A stretch of 64,000 nt of DNA from Candidatus Poribacteria bacterium (GTDB taxonomy: Bacteria; Poribacteria; WGA-4E; WGA-3G), in contig PYIY01000036.1 in NCBI GenBank assembly GCA_003635195.1, positions 39,840 to 103,839 on the forward strand. Direction: 5' to 3'. Both the position numbers and the translations under genes were made by a program. The notes beneath the pieces were generated by a model. It saw nothing but the letters and a program-made list of their open reading frames with translations. It did not search any database and was not told the origin of the DNA. Of this stretch, positions 34,195-43,164 are shown one piece after another; positions within the stretch are counted from its first letter, which is position 1; each line of letters starts with the position of its first letter.

Positions 34195-35535
34195 ATGCTT
34201 ATTCATCGCGCTATTAAAACGTTAATTTCAAAGACAGGCTGGTACGCCTATAACACCTATCGTAAAGGTGTGCACTACCACTTCAAATTTTCACGAGCAG
34301 CTGCGCTGTTAGATGCCCCGCGCGAAGTTATTGAAGCATTCCAGGCGAAACGTTTAGAAAAACTCCTCCAGCACGCCTACCAGACAACACCTTATTACCG
34401 TGAATTATTCAAGACGGAGACACCTGATATATCGCAAATTCCACCACTTGAGAAGCAGGATATCCGCGAACAATTCGAGAGACTCTGCTCCACAGCCTTC
34501 ACAGCGGAGCAACGGATTGAGAACGCTACAGGGGGCTCTACAGGCACACCACTTAAGTTTTATCAGGATAGGAACTATTGGAATCAACGAAATCTAAGCG
34601 TCTACTATTTTGATCGCTGGGCAGGCTGGAATTTCGGGCAACCGCAATTAGTGATCTGGGGTGCCCCCACAGATTTGGAAAACGATGGACACTGGAAACA
34701 TCGGGTCAACAACTTCTGGCGGAATCAGTATTGGCTCAATGGGTTTCACCTTACAGACAAAGCGATGCTCGCAGCCTTTGAACAGATGGATCAACATCCC
34801 CCGCAGACCATCCTCGCTTATCCTTCATCGCTTTACGAATTTGCTACGTTTCTCTCCGATAACGATTTGATCCCGAAATGGAATTTGAAGGGCATTATAT
34901 CTTCCGCTGAGATGTTACACCCACATTACCGTGCTTTAGTTGAAATTATTTTTAAAGCGAGAGTCTATAATCGCTACGGTGGGCGGGAAGTCGGGTTAAT
35001 CGGAATGGAATGTGCAGAAGGCAGGATGCATATCAACTGTCGCGATCTTTACCTTGAAATAGACAGTCCTGACCCGTACACTGCACCCGGAGAGATTCTG
35101 GTCACGCAGCTCAATAATTACGCTATGCCATTTATTCGGTATCGGATTGGGGATGTCGGTATGCTTTCAGACGAGCTGTGCCCCTGCGGTAATGGCTTAC
35201 CTATTTTGGCTGAACTGCTTGGACGCACCACTGCAACTTTCCGCACGAGAACTGGAACATTGATACACGGGGGCTATTTCACACGACAGTTCTATGGTAT
35301 CAAAGGCGTGAACCAGTTCCAGATAATCCAAGAGACCCTTAAGCATTGTGTTTTAAAAGTGGTTGTTAACACGCAATGGACAGAGGCAACGCGTCGTTCC
35401 CTCGTTCAGTGTATCCAGAAGGCACTCGGTGGTGATGTCGTTGTCACTGTGGAATTTGTAGACTATATTCCGGTTCCTGCGTCAGGAAAGCGGGAATATA
35501 CGATTTCAAAAGTCGGTGCGGATATGGGGCCTTAA
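34195..35535 (+). CDS. Phenylacetate-CoA-ligase/CapK-like adenylate-forming enzyme
   Basis: 446 residues. The ATP loop reads NATGGSTGTPLKFYQDR near residue 120. Further ANL-type segments are NRYGGREVGLIGMECAEG and PFIRYRIGDVGML, and the C-terminal lid ends SGKREYTISKV. The order matches the PaaK/CapK group, which activates carboxylates as adenylates and is often found in polysaccharide-capsule or exopolymer clusters. No CoA-pathway or capsule genes lie next to it. The codon composition resembles the neighbours even though the upstream spacer is AT-rich. Confidence 0.88.
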   Translation: MLIHRAIKTLISKTGWYAYNTYRKGVHYHFKFSRAAALLDAPREVIEAFQAKRLEKLLQHAYQTTPYYRELFKTETPDISQIPPLEKQDIREQFERLCSTAFTAEQRIENATGGSTGTPLKFYQDRNYWNQRNLSVYYFDRWAGWNFGQPQLVIWGAPTDLENDGHWKHRVNNFWRNQYWLNGFHLTDKAMLAAFEQMDQHPPQTILAYPSSLYEFATFLSDNDLIPKWNLKGIISSAEMLHPHYRALVEIIFKARVYNRYGGREVGLIGMECAEGRMHINCRDLYLEIDSPDPYTAPGEILVTQLNNYAMPFIRYRIGDVGMLSDELCPCGNGLPILAELLGRTTATFRTRTGTLIHGGYFTRQFYGIKGVNQFQIIQETLKHCVLKVVVNTQWTEATRRSLVQCIQKALGGDVVVTVEFVDYIPVPASGKREYTISKVGADMGP

Positions 35536-37997
35536 AAACCGTTACGTGCACAGAGTTCGTTGAGCGGGGCAACGCGTCTCGTACCACCCGGAAGATACCC
35601 CAAGATCATGCCGTCAATCGGCAAATTCCGATCCGCCACAACACCGGTACTCCGTTCTGCTGTTAAACCCTTAGAGAGTAGGAGATAGAAAGTATCCTTC
35701 CCCCATCCGGGTGTGGTATAGAAATTTCCCTGTCCTTTTGAAATAACCAGATCTGCCGCTGACAGTGCGTTGATGAATTCTGGTGTCGCCTGATAGAGAT
35801 TGCTCCCGATCGTTATCGCGCCTGATGACAGCAATTGAAGCCCGCCATTCCGAATGGCTGCTTGAAGTTCCTGAAATTGCGGATAATTGACAATTGCGTG
35901 TAGGTCTGATAGTGTTGCGTCGTTACTGGCGTTGTCTGCTTTCCCAACAATAGAAATATGGTGTTCACAGGCGATGAGTTCCTGAATGAAAGCGATGTCA
36001 AATATCACCTCGCCGTCGTTATCAGCGAGCCAAAGAATTTGCTGGGGTTTCCCGTCAATCACCTTTTCGCGGAACGCATCGTAACAGTCGATAGTGAAAG
36101 ACGTTTCGACTGCTGCGCGTAGTGCTTCAGAAAAATAGTCTGGATTCGCTCTCAATTTTTTTACAACGCGCTCGCTGCTGTAATCGATGATATTCCCAGC
36201 GACAACTAATTTCAGACGCGTCAGCCAATTATTATCCCAAAACTCCGGCAGTAGGTCGAGGGCAGTTTGTCGCGCTTTCAGTTTATCGTGATGATAGGGG
36301 TTCGGATTGCCGGTGTGGAGTGTTACCAGCTCAAAGATACTCCCCCAGAGTTCTTCGGGGGTGAGCGATTCAATAAGGTAATCGCCGTTCGCACGCTGCA
36401 GATCCAAGAGCGTCTTTACGGCATCACAGGTCGTCTGCTGTAGCTGCGCGTCGCCTGTCGCACGCGGAATGAGCTCCGCTGCACTATGCGACTGCACATG
36501 TCGCCGAAGATTCTCCCAATCCGGTAATTCCTTTTTTTCGCCAAAAGTGTAGACCCCTGGAATGTAGTCCGATGGCGCGATCTGATCAAATAACGGTTTC
36601 GGTACGGCAGGTGGAACTTGTGTGGGTGGGACACCGAGTGTCCGATCTGTCAAGATGATACCGGTGGGAATCACGGTACCGCGCGCCGCAACCCGTGACA
36701 GCTGAACGTTCCGACCCACGTGCACTGCGTCGAGTGTAGAATTTTTAATCGTGCTGCCTGTCGCGAGTCCACGTACAGGTGCCGCCAGTGTTTCTGGGAG
36801 TGGATTTGCTTCAAAGGTCGTATCGTTCGCGGAGACATCTTGCAAACCGACAGCATCGCCTACCGTTGTCGCGCCGAGCAACGTAACGTTTTCAAGTCTA
36901 CAATAATCGCCAACCCGAACCTGTTCACCGAGATGCACTCTACCGATAAGATAGCACGCTGTGCCGATCTCAGTGTCATCACCCGCCAATGTTATCTGTG
37001 CAGCCGGATCGACGCGAACGCCTTTTCGCGCAAGCGATTCCCGAATCTTCGCATACAGCGCTGCTTCACCCGATAAAACATTCGACCAGCGGTTAACCCC
37101 AGACAACACCTCACCGCGATAGATAAAGGCGTTCGTTTTCAACCCATCTTCATAGCAGTGGCGAATGAGGTCGACGTGATGGCGTTCGTCGTTCCGATTT
37201 GCATGGGGTTCCAACCGATGTATCCGATCTAACAAGGCATTTTTCCGAATGAGTGTAATGCCTGTGTTGGTATATGCCTCGCCGTTGTGCCATCGGTCCC
37301 ACATCTCCTGTTTCTCGGCTTCTGTCATATCGTACCACTCTTTTGTCCCCGTGAATCTTCCTTCAGCATCAAAGAAAAGTCCCCCCTTGTCCTCGACGGT
37401 TTCAGGGATTTTGCCGCATAGCGTGACATCTGCACCGGAGAGAAAATGGGAGAGGAGTGTCTGTGCGAAGATCTCGCGTTCTAAAAACGGTTCATCGCCG
37501 AACGCGACACCGATCCATTCAGCGTCGGAATCTTGGAGTTCGGGGAGTGCTGCTTGCAATGCGCCGCCCGTGCCGTTCATCTCTCCTTGGATACAGAAAA
37601 TAGCATTCGGACCCAGCAGTTGTGCCACAGATCCACTTTTCTCAATCCGTGATGCCATTTGTGGATTGATGACAACAATATCGGGACGGTTGCCGGGCAG
37701 GTAACGTCGCGAGTGTTGGAGCATATTTTGTTCGCCGAAGGTGATGTCCAAGGTTTTGCTCAAGCGTCCGGTAGGATCAATCCGCGTCCCTTTACCAGCA
37801 GCGAGGACGACCCACTGCGGTGTGAGGTAGTTCTCGACAGAATCTGTCGGGAGTGTAGCGAGGAAAGTTTCAAGGACATCTATGTCTGCTGAGATTGCCG
37901 CAAGTGTATCTTCTATTTTGCAACCGAGGAGGTTTTCAAGAATTGATATTATATCTTTCGGTAGGCGCACTATTGGAATAGGCGTGTCACTGTTCAT
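35532..37997 (-). CDS. Fusion of a GlmU-like nucleotidyltransferase with a DUF89 phosphatase
   Basis: 821 residues from the ATG at 37997 (AGGAGA upstream). Residues 60-330 are a sugar-nucleotidyltransferase domain: WVVLAAGKGTRIDPTGRLSK with the Lys in SKTL, then MNGTGGALQAALPEL and GVAFGDEPFL. Residues about 340-470 are left-handed beta-helix hexapeptide repeats (IGTACYLIGRVHLGEQVRVG). From about 520 to the end the protein is a DUF89 metal-dependent phosphatase: LKLVVAGNIIDYSS, LWLADNDGEVIFD and VISKGQGNFY. DUF89 enzymes clear damaged sugar or cofactor phosphates, so the fusion could couple activation of a sugar phosphate with removal of wrong products. It overlaps the convergent gene by 4 bases. 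Confidence 0.9.
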   Translation of the reverse strand: MNSDTPIPIVRLPKDIISILENLLGCKIEDTLAAISADIDVLETFLATLPTDSVENYLTPQWVVLAAGKGTRIDPTGRLSKTLDITFGEQNMLQHSRRYLPGNRPDIVVINPQMASRIEKSGSVAQLLGPNAIFCIQGEMNGTGGALQAALPELQDSDAEWIGVAFGDEPFLEREIFAQTLLSHFLSGADVTLCGKIPETVEDKGGLFFDAEGRFTGTKEWYDMTEAEKQEMWDRWHNGEAYTNTGITLIRKNALLDRIHRLEPHANRNDERHHVDLIRHCYEDGLKTNAFIYRGEVLSGVNRWSNVLSGEAALYAKIRESLARKGVRVDPAAQITLAGDDTEIGTACYLIGRVHLGEQVRVGDYCRLENVTLLGATTVGDAVGLQDVSANDTTFEANPLPETLAAPVRGLATGSTIKNSTLDAVHVGRNVQLSRVAARGTVIPTGIILTDRTLGVPPTQVPPAVPKPLFDQIAPSDYIPGVYTFGEKKELPDWENLRRHVQSHSAAELIPRATGDAQLQQTTCDAVKTLLDLQRANGDYLIESLTPEELWGSIFELVTLHTGNPNPYHHDKLKARQTALDLLPEFWDNNWLTRLKLVVAGNIIDYSSERVVKKLRANPDYFSEALRAAVETSFTIDCYDAFREKVIDGKPQQILWLADNDGEVIFDIAFIQELIACEHHISIVGKADNASNDATLSDLHAIVNYPQFQELQAAIRNGGLQLLSSGAITIGSNLYQATPEFINALSAADLVISKGQGNFYTTPGWGKDTFYLLLSKGLTAERSTGVVADRNLPIDGMILGYLPGGTRRVAPLNELCARNGF

Positions 37998-38082
37998 CAA
38001 TTGCTTTCTCCTAATTTCGTGTGTATATTCTAAGCTTGTTCCTGTACTCGGTTAGCGCAAGTGCGATATAGTATCGCAAAGA

Positions 38083-38313
38083 TTAAACTTCTGTGAACAA
38101 TCGAAAGTATTGTTCTCTGCTCATGTTAACGGTTCGCATGTTGTTTCTGATAATGGTAACCGGCACCTCGTCGTAACGCGGAATGACGACAGCACGTTTA
38201 GCGTCGGGATGGTGATAGATAAGGTGTGATCCTTTTTGTCGAACATAACGGCAACCGAATTTTTCAAAAATCTTCACTTGGATTCGCCAGTCTGTTGGCG
38301 AAAGTGTCGGCAT
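38083..38313 (-). CDS. hicA: HicA family mRNA-cleaving toxin
   Basis: 76 residues with the double-stranded-RNA-binding-like HicA fold: KIFEKFGCRYVRQKGSHLIY followed by HHPDAKRAVVIPRYDEVPV. The catalytic His is in KGSHLIY. HicA cleaves mRNA when not bound by HicB. The start codon shares a base with the stop codon of the upstream hicB gene (TAATG), giving translational coupling. Antitoxin first is the less common order but is well known. Confidence 0.92.
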   Translation of the reverse strand: MPTLSPTDWRIQVKIFEKFGCRYVRQKGSHLIYHHPDAKRAVVIPRYDEVPVTIIRNNMRTVNMSREQYFRLFTEV

Positions 38314-38597
38314 TAAAGACCTCCAAGTGATACGGTACGTTGATTAAAAGCAACCACCTGTTTATCAAGTTGAAGGGTCGGTTGTGAAGTGTTCAAATCA
38401 TAGCCCGCGTCTTCTAAAAATGCCTTGAGTGTTCCGAGTTTTGCCGCTTCTTCTAAGTGTATTTCAATAACTTCAAGGAGGTTTTTTCGGGCTTCTTCAA
38501 TATTCTTTCCACAACTCGCAACATCTAACTCTGGGCAGTAGGCGGTGTACATATTGCCTTCTTTCCAAATTTCTTCTGTTACTACCAAATTCTTCAT
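38313..38597 (-). CDS. hicB: HicB family antitoxin
   Basis: About 94 residues from the ATG at 38597, directly after GGAGGGGA; an upstream in-frame extension to 38642 lacks such a site. The HicB core reads EGNMYTAYCPELDVASCGKN and IEEARKNLLEVIEIHLEEA, a partial RNase H-like fold that binds HicA. The C-terminal tail is short, and no full helix-turn-helix or RHH domain is obvious, so DNA binding for autoregulation is uncertain. Confidence 0.9.
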   Translation of the reverse strand: MKNLVVTEEIWKEGNMYTAYCPELDVASCGKNIEEARKNLLEVIEIHLEEAAKLGTLKAFLEDAGYDLNTSQPTLQLDKQVVAFNQRTVSLGGL

Positions 38598-38708
38598 CGT
38601 CCCCTCCATATTTATGACAATATTATAGAATCGGTTCGTCAAAATCTTTCAATGCACTTTTAACTTCAGCGTCTGACGTTTCTGTTGTGAGGCTGTTGTG
38701 AAAAAGTA

Positions 38709-39110
38709 TTACTGAAAAAGGCCGTTTAGCTTTACAAGGCAATCTTGTAGACATGCGGTGTCTGTCAATGTGAAAGATACCTCGTCTGGACGTTCATCAT
38801 CGCGAATGGCGTTATAGATGACGAGTCCATTGCCGTATATTTCTAACGTTGCTATACCCTCTTCGGGGTGCCATGTAAGATTCAGACTGCTGTCCTCTGA
38901 CCAGCGGAGGTCTGGTGTCGGGATACCGGAATGATGCAGCATCTCCAGAAGAAAGAGCGCATCATTGTAGACTAATTCCGGGGCAGGGTAAAATTCACTG
39001 TCTTCTACGGGAGGGTTCTGAACTTCTTTATGGAGATTCGCGAGTTCTTGTTTCACAGAGTGCCGAAACGATGTTTTGTCGGTGGGAGAATTTTCATAGA
39101 ATGTTTGCAT
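38709..39110 (-). CDS. Hypothetical protein
   Basis: About 133 residues from the ATG at 39110; the frame is open further upstream to 39218 but passes through a repeat hairpin. It begins MQTFYENSPTDKTSFRHSV and contains LVYNDALFLLEMLHHSGIPT and EEGIATLEIYGNGLVIYNAI. No signal peptide, membrane segment or known domain is seen. It follows no clear operon. Alternating strands at the C-terminus suggest a small alpha/beta protein. Confidence 0.6.
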   Translation of the reverse strand: MQTFYENSPTDKTSFRHSVKQELANLHKEVQNPPVEDSEFYPAPELVYNDALFLLEMLHHSGIPTPDLRWSEDSSLNLTWHPEEGIATLEIYGNGLVIYNAIRDDERPDEVSFTLTDTACLQDCLVKLNGLFQ

Positions 39111-39133
39111 AATGTTTTCCAATTTATGGGTTT

Positions 39134-39162
39134 GGTAGGCGCGCTTAGGAGACACGCCTACC
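39134..39162. repeat. Hairpin repeat GGTAGGCG/CGCCTACC
   Basis: Eight-base arms with a 13-base loop between the hypothetical gene at 38709 and the LamG gene. The core GTAGGCG recurs in hairpins at 11191 and, more loosely, 40920 and 48872, suggesting a REP-like family. Confidence 0.5.
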
Positions 39163-39239
39163 CGTTTGTCCGCGATAGGTGCTAATACATGCCACTTCGC
39201 TGTAGGAGCAACGCTCACTGACTGCTGATGGCTGAGTGC

Positions 39240-40052
39240 CTATCTCTGTTTAAGGTGCGCCCAAGTGGTCGCTAACTTGCCGTCTGCTTCGACAGCGAGA
39301 ACACCGCTGGCGAGTTTTTCAATTTCTGCTGCGTCAAGTACTCGGTTATAGATGCGCACGTCGTCTATGAGTCCAGGCCACGATGTGCCATTATTATCCT
39401 TTGCGCCTTTACCAATGAGTAATTTGGTGGCACCAGAGATTTTTCCCTTTTTACCATCGTCATTGTGTATAGGATCATCATCAAGCTCGCCATCAATATA
39501 GAGGGCCAGTTTTTCACCACTTTTCCAAGTAAAAACGAGGTGTTGCCAGTCAGTCGTTTGCACATCGCTTTTACCCTCATACGCTTGACCACCACCTGTT
39601 GTCGTAATTGCACCCTTGACAAGATTCGTACCACCTTTCGTTGCCCAACTGGCGGCATCGTAGCGTAACCCGAAAACATCATCGCCGCCAGCAGGATCTT
39701 TACCAAAGATAATACCTCTGTCGTGTCCAACTGAATCAGATTTTACCCAAACAGAAATGGTAAAAGCCTCAAGTCCGTTGATATAGTCTCCACCTTTCGC
39801 GTCTTCAACGGCAGCACCTGCACCATCAAGTGCCACAGCACCGCCAATCTTACCGCCATTCGGTTTCCATTTCGCACCCTCAATGAGTTTAGCGGCGTTG
39901 CCGTTTCCACTCTCATCAGAAGCATTTTGTCCTGAACGGTCATCAAAAGGCAAATAGATGAGTAGACCGTCATTCAGACCAGCACTTGCGACTGATGTTA
40001 GGTAAACAGTCACTACGAGTGTAATTAGTATGAACCAACTTAGGTTTCTCAT
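39240..40052 (-). CDS. Secreted LamG-domain protein with a KLATTWA C-terminal tag
   Basis: 270 residues. A signal peptide (MRNLSWFILITLVVTVYLTS, cleavage after VASA) is followed by a concanavalin-type LamG jelly-roll: NDGLLIYLPFDDRSGQNA, EAFTISVWVKSDSVGHDRG, WQHLVFTWKSGEKLALYIDG and LIDDVRIYNRVLDAAEI. LamG modules bind glycans. The last residues, AVEADGKLATTWAHLKQR, resemble the end of the unrelated secreted protein at 45592 (NVEPAHKLATTWAIIKKRH). The shared tail suggests a sorting or anchoring signal. The gene lies downstream of sugar isomerase and oxidoreductase genes on the same strand. Confidence 0.9.
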   Translation of the reverse strand: MRNLSWFILITLVVTVYLTSVASAGLNDGLLIYLPFDDRSGQNASDESGNGNAAKLIEGAKWKPNGGKIGGAVALDGAGAAVEDAKGGDYINGLEAFTISVWVKSDSVGHDRGIIFGKDPAGGDDVFGLRYDAASWATKGGTNLVKGAITTTGGGQAYEGKSDVQTTDWQHLVFTWKSGEKLALYIDGELDDDPIHNDDGKKGKISGATKLLIGKGAKDNNGTSWPGLIDDVRIYNRVLDAAEIEKLASGVLAVEADGKLATTWAHLKQR

Positions 40053-40142
40053 TTCAATTTCCTCCTACAAGTGACGTTCTGTTAATGGAAAAAAAGGGAC
40101 AGGCATAGAGAAACCTGCCCCTATAACCTTCTGTAGACGTAT

Positions 40143-40898
40143 TTAGACGTTACATACGTCATAAGCGTGTTGCATCGCATCGAACGCGTCGCCTTTGGGA
40201 CCGAATTCATGACCCACGTAAAGCTCGTATCCGGTGTTTGCGATGGCACGCATCACTGCAGGATAGTAAATTTCCTGCTCGTCATCGAGGTCGTGTCTGC
40301 CTGGATTACCGGCTGTGTGATAATGCCCGATGTATTCGCTGTAATCCGTGATGTTGCGAATGAGGTCGCCTTCCATAATCTGCATGTGGTAGATGTCGTA
40401 GAGGAGCTGCGCCCTTGGCGAGCCGACACCTTTACAAACTTCAACACCCCACTCCGTCTTATCGCACTGATAGTCGGGGTGGTTGACCTTACTGTTGAGC
40501 AGTTCGACACAGAGATTAATCTCTTTCTCTTCGGCGTATTTGATAACGCGCGACAGACCGGCTATCGTGTTATCGCGTCCCTCTTCTTCCGATCGACCTT
40601 CCCGGTTACCGGAGAAACATATCAGTCCGGGGATGTCATTTTCTGCGGCGATGTCGATATTCTTGAGGAGTTCGTCTTCTATCCGGTCGTGGTTGCTTGG
40701 GTCGTTCAAGCCAGACGGCAGGGATGAGTGTCCACTGATAATCGCAACACGCATCCCGTGATCCTTGACAACGGGCCAGAGTTCTGGGGAAAGCATCTCA
40801 ACGGATTTGTACCCGATTTCAGCGGCTTTCTTGATAACGTCTATGGGATCTCTGCCACGACTGAAACCGCCAAAGCAGATGGATTGATTAATTGGCAT
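40143..40898 (-). CDS. Sugar-phosphate isomerase/epimerase, hydroxypyruvate-isomerase-like TIM barrel
   Basis: 251 residues from the ATG at 40898 (AAAGAGAG upstream). AP-endonuclease-2 type TIM barrel with likely metal ligands Glu in LCVELLNSK, Asp in LLYDIYHMQIMEGD, His in GHYHTAGNPGRHD and Glu in YVGHEFGP. This order is typical of hydroxypyruvate isomerase and keto-sugar epimerases. It lies 71 bases downstream of a Gfo/Idh/MocA gene on the same strand, a pairing commonly seen in inositol and rare-sugar pathways. Confidence 0.9.
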   Translation of the reverse strand: MPINQSICFGGFSRGRDPIDVIKKAAEIGYKSVEMLSPELWPVVKDHGMRVAIISGHSSLPSGLNDPSNHDRIEDELLKNIDIAAENDIPGLICFSGNREGRSEEEGRDNTIAGLSRVIKYAEEKEINLCVELLNSKVNHPDYQCDKTEWGVEVCKGVGSPRAQLLYDIYHMQIMEGDLIRNITDYSEYIGHYHTAGNPGRHDLDDEQEIYYPAVMRAIANTGYELYVGHEFGPKGDAFDAMQHAYDVCNV

Positions 40899-40969
40899 AA
40901 TTCTCTCTTTCTTTGAAGTAGTAGGCACGCTCCACCGTGCCGTGACGGCGCGTATGTGCCGATTGTTTT

Positions 40970-41935
40970 CTACAAGTCAACAGCCTTACCGGTGCGGAAG
41001 GATGTACTCGCTGCGAGCATGATACGGAGCGTCTCTAAGGCATCGCTGTAAGGCGATAGAATTTCGGAGGCATCACCGGTTTTCACGGCATCAATAAAGA
41101 CACGATCGCGGTCTTGTCCACCATCACCAGGCAGCGGTTCTGTCTCCCCGCCTCGGTTGACGTTATTCGGACCGCCAACGGTGACAACGAGTCCACGTGT
41201 AAACACTTCAAGATGGACACGACCGAAACCTTCCATGGCGCAAGCTGAGACGATGTTCGCAACAGCCCCGTTTTTAAACTCGATATTCACCATGCTAATG
41301 TCATCTATATCATAGTTCTCAACATGCGTCATGCTACCGCTTGCGGCGACACCGTGTACGGTTTTACCGTCGCTATCGACGAGGAACCGTGCGAGATCAA
41401 AGATATGCGTTGTCTGTTCGACGTGTTGTCCACCCGATTCTGCGCGAACGCGCCACCACGGTGTGCCGGGCATACCGCCGATCCAGTAACCGAGCGCACC
41501 GAGAATTTGTGGTTGTTCTTCGAGCATCGCTTTCGCATTCTGCGCGTTGCCACCATACCGCCAGTGGTAACCAACACTTGTAATCACGCCGCTCTGTTCA
41601 ACGTATTCATTGATGATGATTGCCGGTTCTAATTCGGAGTGGATCGGCTTTTCGATAAACATCGCGATGCCCTGTTCACAAGCGATGCGTTCTTGTTCGC
41701 CGTGTGCAAAGGGCGGTGTGCAGATATAAACCGCGTCCAGGTCTTCTTTATCGTACATGACACGATAGTCGGTATAAGCGTTTCCACCGAATTCTTCGGC
41801 ACGTGCCTTCGCACGGTCTTCTGAAATATCGCACATCGCACAAAATTCAACGTCCTCAAAGTTATCTTTAAGGTTGTTCATGTGCGCACCCGCCATACCG
41901 CCGGTTCCGATAAAACCGAGTTTCACTTTGTCCAT
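40970..41935 (-). CDS. Gfo/Idh/MocA family oxidoreductase
   Basis: 321 residues. The NAD(P)-binding start is KLGFIGTGGMAGAHMNNL, and the family hallmark EKP occurs in MFIEKPIHSE near residue 94. The substrate domain contains the usual HVEQTTHIFDLARFL segment. Members oxidise or reduce the hydroxyl of sugars or inositols. The start follows AAGGAGAAAA, and the sugar isomerase gene at 40143 is downstream on the same transcript. Confidence 0.92.
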   Translation of the reverse strand: MDKVKLGFIGTGGMAGAHMNNLKDNFEDVEFCAMCDISEDRAKARAEEFGGNAYTDYRVMYDKEDLDAVYICTPPFAHGEQERIACEQGIAMFIEKPIHSELEPAIIINEYVEQSGVITSVGYHWRYGGNAQNAKAMLEEQPQILGALGYWIGGMPGTPWWRVRAESGGQHVEQTTHIFDLARFLVDSDGKTVHGVAASGSMTHVENYDIDDISMVNIEFKNGAVANIVSACAMEGFGRVHLEVFTRGLVVTVGGPNNVNRGGETEPLPGDGGQDRDRVFIDAVKTGDASEILSPYSDALETLRIMLAASTSFRTGKAVDL

Positions 41936-42028
41936 ATTTTCTCCTTAAAAATGGGTATTCCAAAATCCCTAAGTTTTACTGCTATAGTTTAACAAAATCC
42001 GCTGTTATATAGCAAGCAATTTATTTTA

Positions 42029-42206
42029 ATGGTTATCAGTCTTCAGTGCGGTTTTTCTGCGAAAAACCTTTCAGTTTTCAGTGGTTCCCAGTTACCAGAT
42101 GTGTCCTTTCTGGGAACTGGACACTGGACACTGGACACTGGACACCACTTCTTTACTGAAAACCGACGACTGAAAACTGAAAACTGCAATTTATTTTCAA
42201 TTGTGT
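42029..42206. repeat. Dispersed palindromic repeat family D (copy 1)
   Basis: Begins GGTTATCAGTCTTCAGTG, holds a hairpin GGTTTTTC/GAAAAACC (42050-42068), continues with tandem GGACACT units and ends with ACTGAAAACTGAAAACTG. Bases 42075-42185 match the reverse complement of 58075-58195 closely, and the opening matches 56735-56790. The 412-base spacer 41936-42347 contains only this and a second ACTG-rich palindromic stretch (42222-42335). Confidence 0.75.
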
Positions 42207-42347
42207 TATAATATTTTAGATGACTGTCAGCGGTCAGTAATTATCAATCAGTGGGGTGTGTCGTTGTCATAAGCGTTTGTGGCTGCTACAATGATTCTTT
42301 ACTGACAGCCGACAACCGATAGCCGATAGCCAAAATAGGAGGGCACT

Positions 42348-43139
42348 ATGGGTTTCAAATTTGGATATAGTACGTTACGCTGGCAACAACCTGATTTTGA
42401 AGAACTGTTGACACAACTCAAAGACGCGGGTTGGGACGGGTGGGAGATGCGTCAATCCTTGGATTGGGTCGGCACACCGCAGCGGATCCGACAGGTCTGT
42501 GATAATGTTGATCTACCCGTCGCTGCCGTCACAGCACGCGGGCTGCCGATCGACAAAAACCCGGAACAGATGGAACTCAATAAACGCCGAATCGACTTCG
42601 CCGCAGAGGTTGAGGCAGACTGTTTCATGTTCATGGGGGCAGGCAAACCGCAGGATCGTCCCGTCGATAGTTCCGACCTTGCAGCACTCGCTGATGTTTC
42701 CGAAGACTGGGCAGAATACGCCGCACAATACGGTTTGGACGTTTGTTACCATATCCACACGAATACCACCGTTGATTCGATTGACGACTGGGCGAAATAT
42801 ATGAGCCTGCTCCGAAAGTGTAAGCTATGCATAGACGTGTCGCATTCCGCACTCTGGGGCTACGATCCGATTGCGTCCATTCGACGGTATAGCGATGTCC
42901 TCGTCTATGTCCATCTTCAGGATTATTCAGGTTACACAGGCGGAGATGGTACATCTTACGACGTGGACTGGGTTGATGTCGGTGCTGGAAATGTGATGGA
43001 TTTTCCAGGCATCATGTCTACCTTAGCGGAACTTAATTATGATCGGTGGATTACGGCGTGCCCGGGTATGGTCGAAGACCGTTCAGATGAAGAACGGATG
43101 ACAGTGAATCGAGAGTATTTACGGCAATTGGGTTATTAA
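42348..43139 (+). CDS. Sugar-phosphate isomerase/epimerase TIM barrel
   Basis: 263 residues of the AP-endonuclease-2 superfamily. It begins MGFKFGYSTLRWQQPDFEEL and has the barrel segments DGWEMRQSL, CYHIHTNTTVDS, LCIDVSHSALWG and VYVHLQDYSG, whose Glu, His, Asp and His residues are the expected divalent-metal ligands. The family contains inosose dehydratases and keto-sugar epimerases. It is transcribed away from the oxidoreductase/isomerase pair to its left and probably works in the same rare-sugar route. ATG is preceded by AGGAGGGCACT. Confidence 0.88.
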   Translation: MGFKFGYSTLRWQQPDFEELLTQLKDAGWDGWEMRQSLDWVGTPQRIRQVCDNVDLPVAAVTARGLPIDKNPEQMELNKRRIDFAAEVEADCFMFMGAGKPQDRPVDSSDLAALADVSEDWAEYAAQYGLDVCYHIHTNTTVDSIDDWAKYMSLLRKCKLCIDVSHSALWGYDPIASIRRYSDVLVYVHLQDYSGYTGGDGTSYDVDWVDVGAGNVMDFPGIMSTLAELNYDRWITACPGMVEDRSDEERMTVNREYLRQLGY

Positions 43140-43164
43140 TCAAGACGGGAGACAAATTATGTCA

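Noticed and set aside
42105..42145. CRISPR-like array from the tandem GGACACT units
   Set aside because: The units are directly adjacent with no spacers, and no cas genes are present; this belongs to repeat family D.
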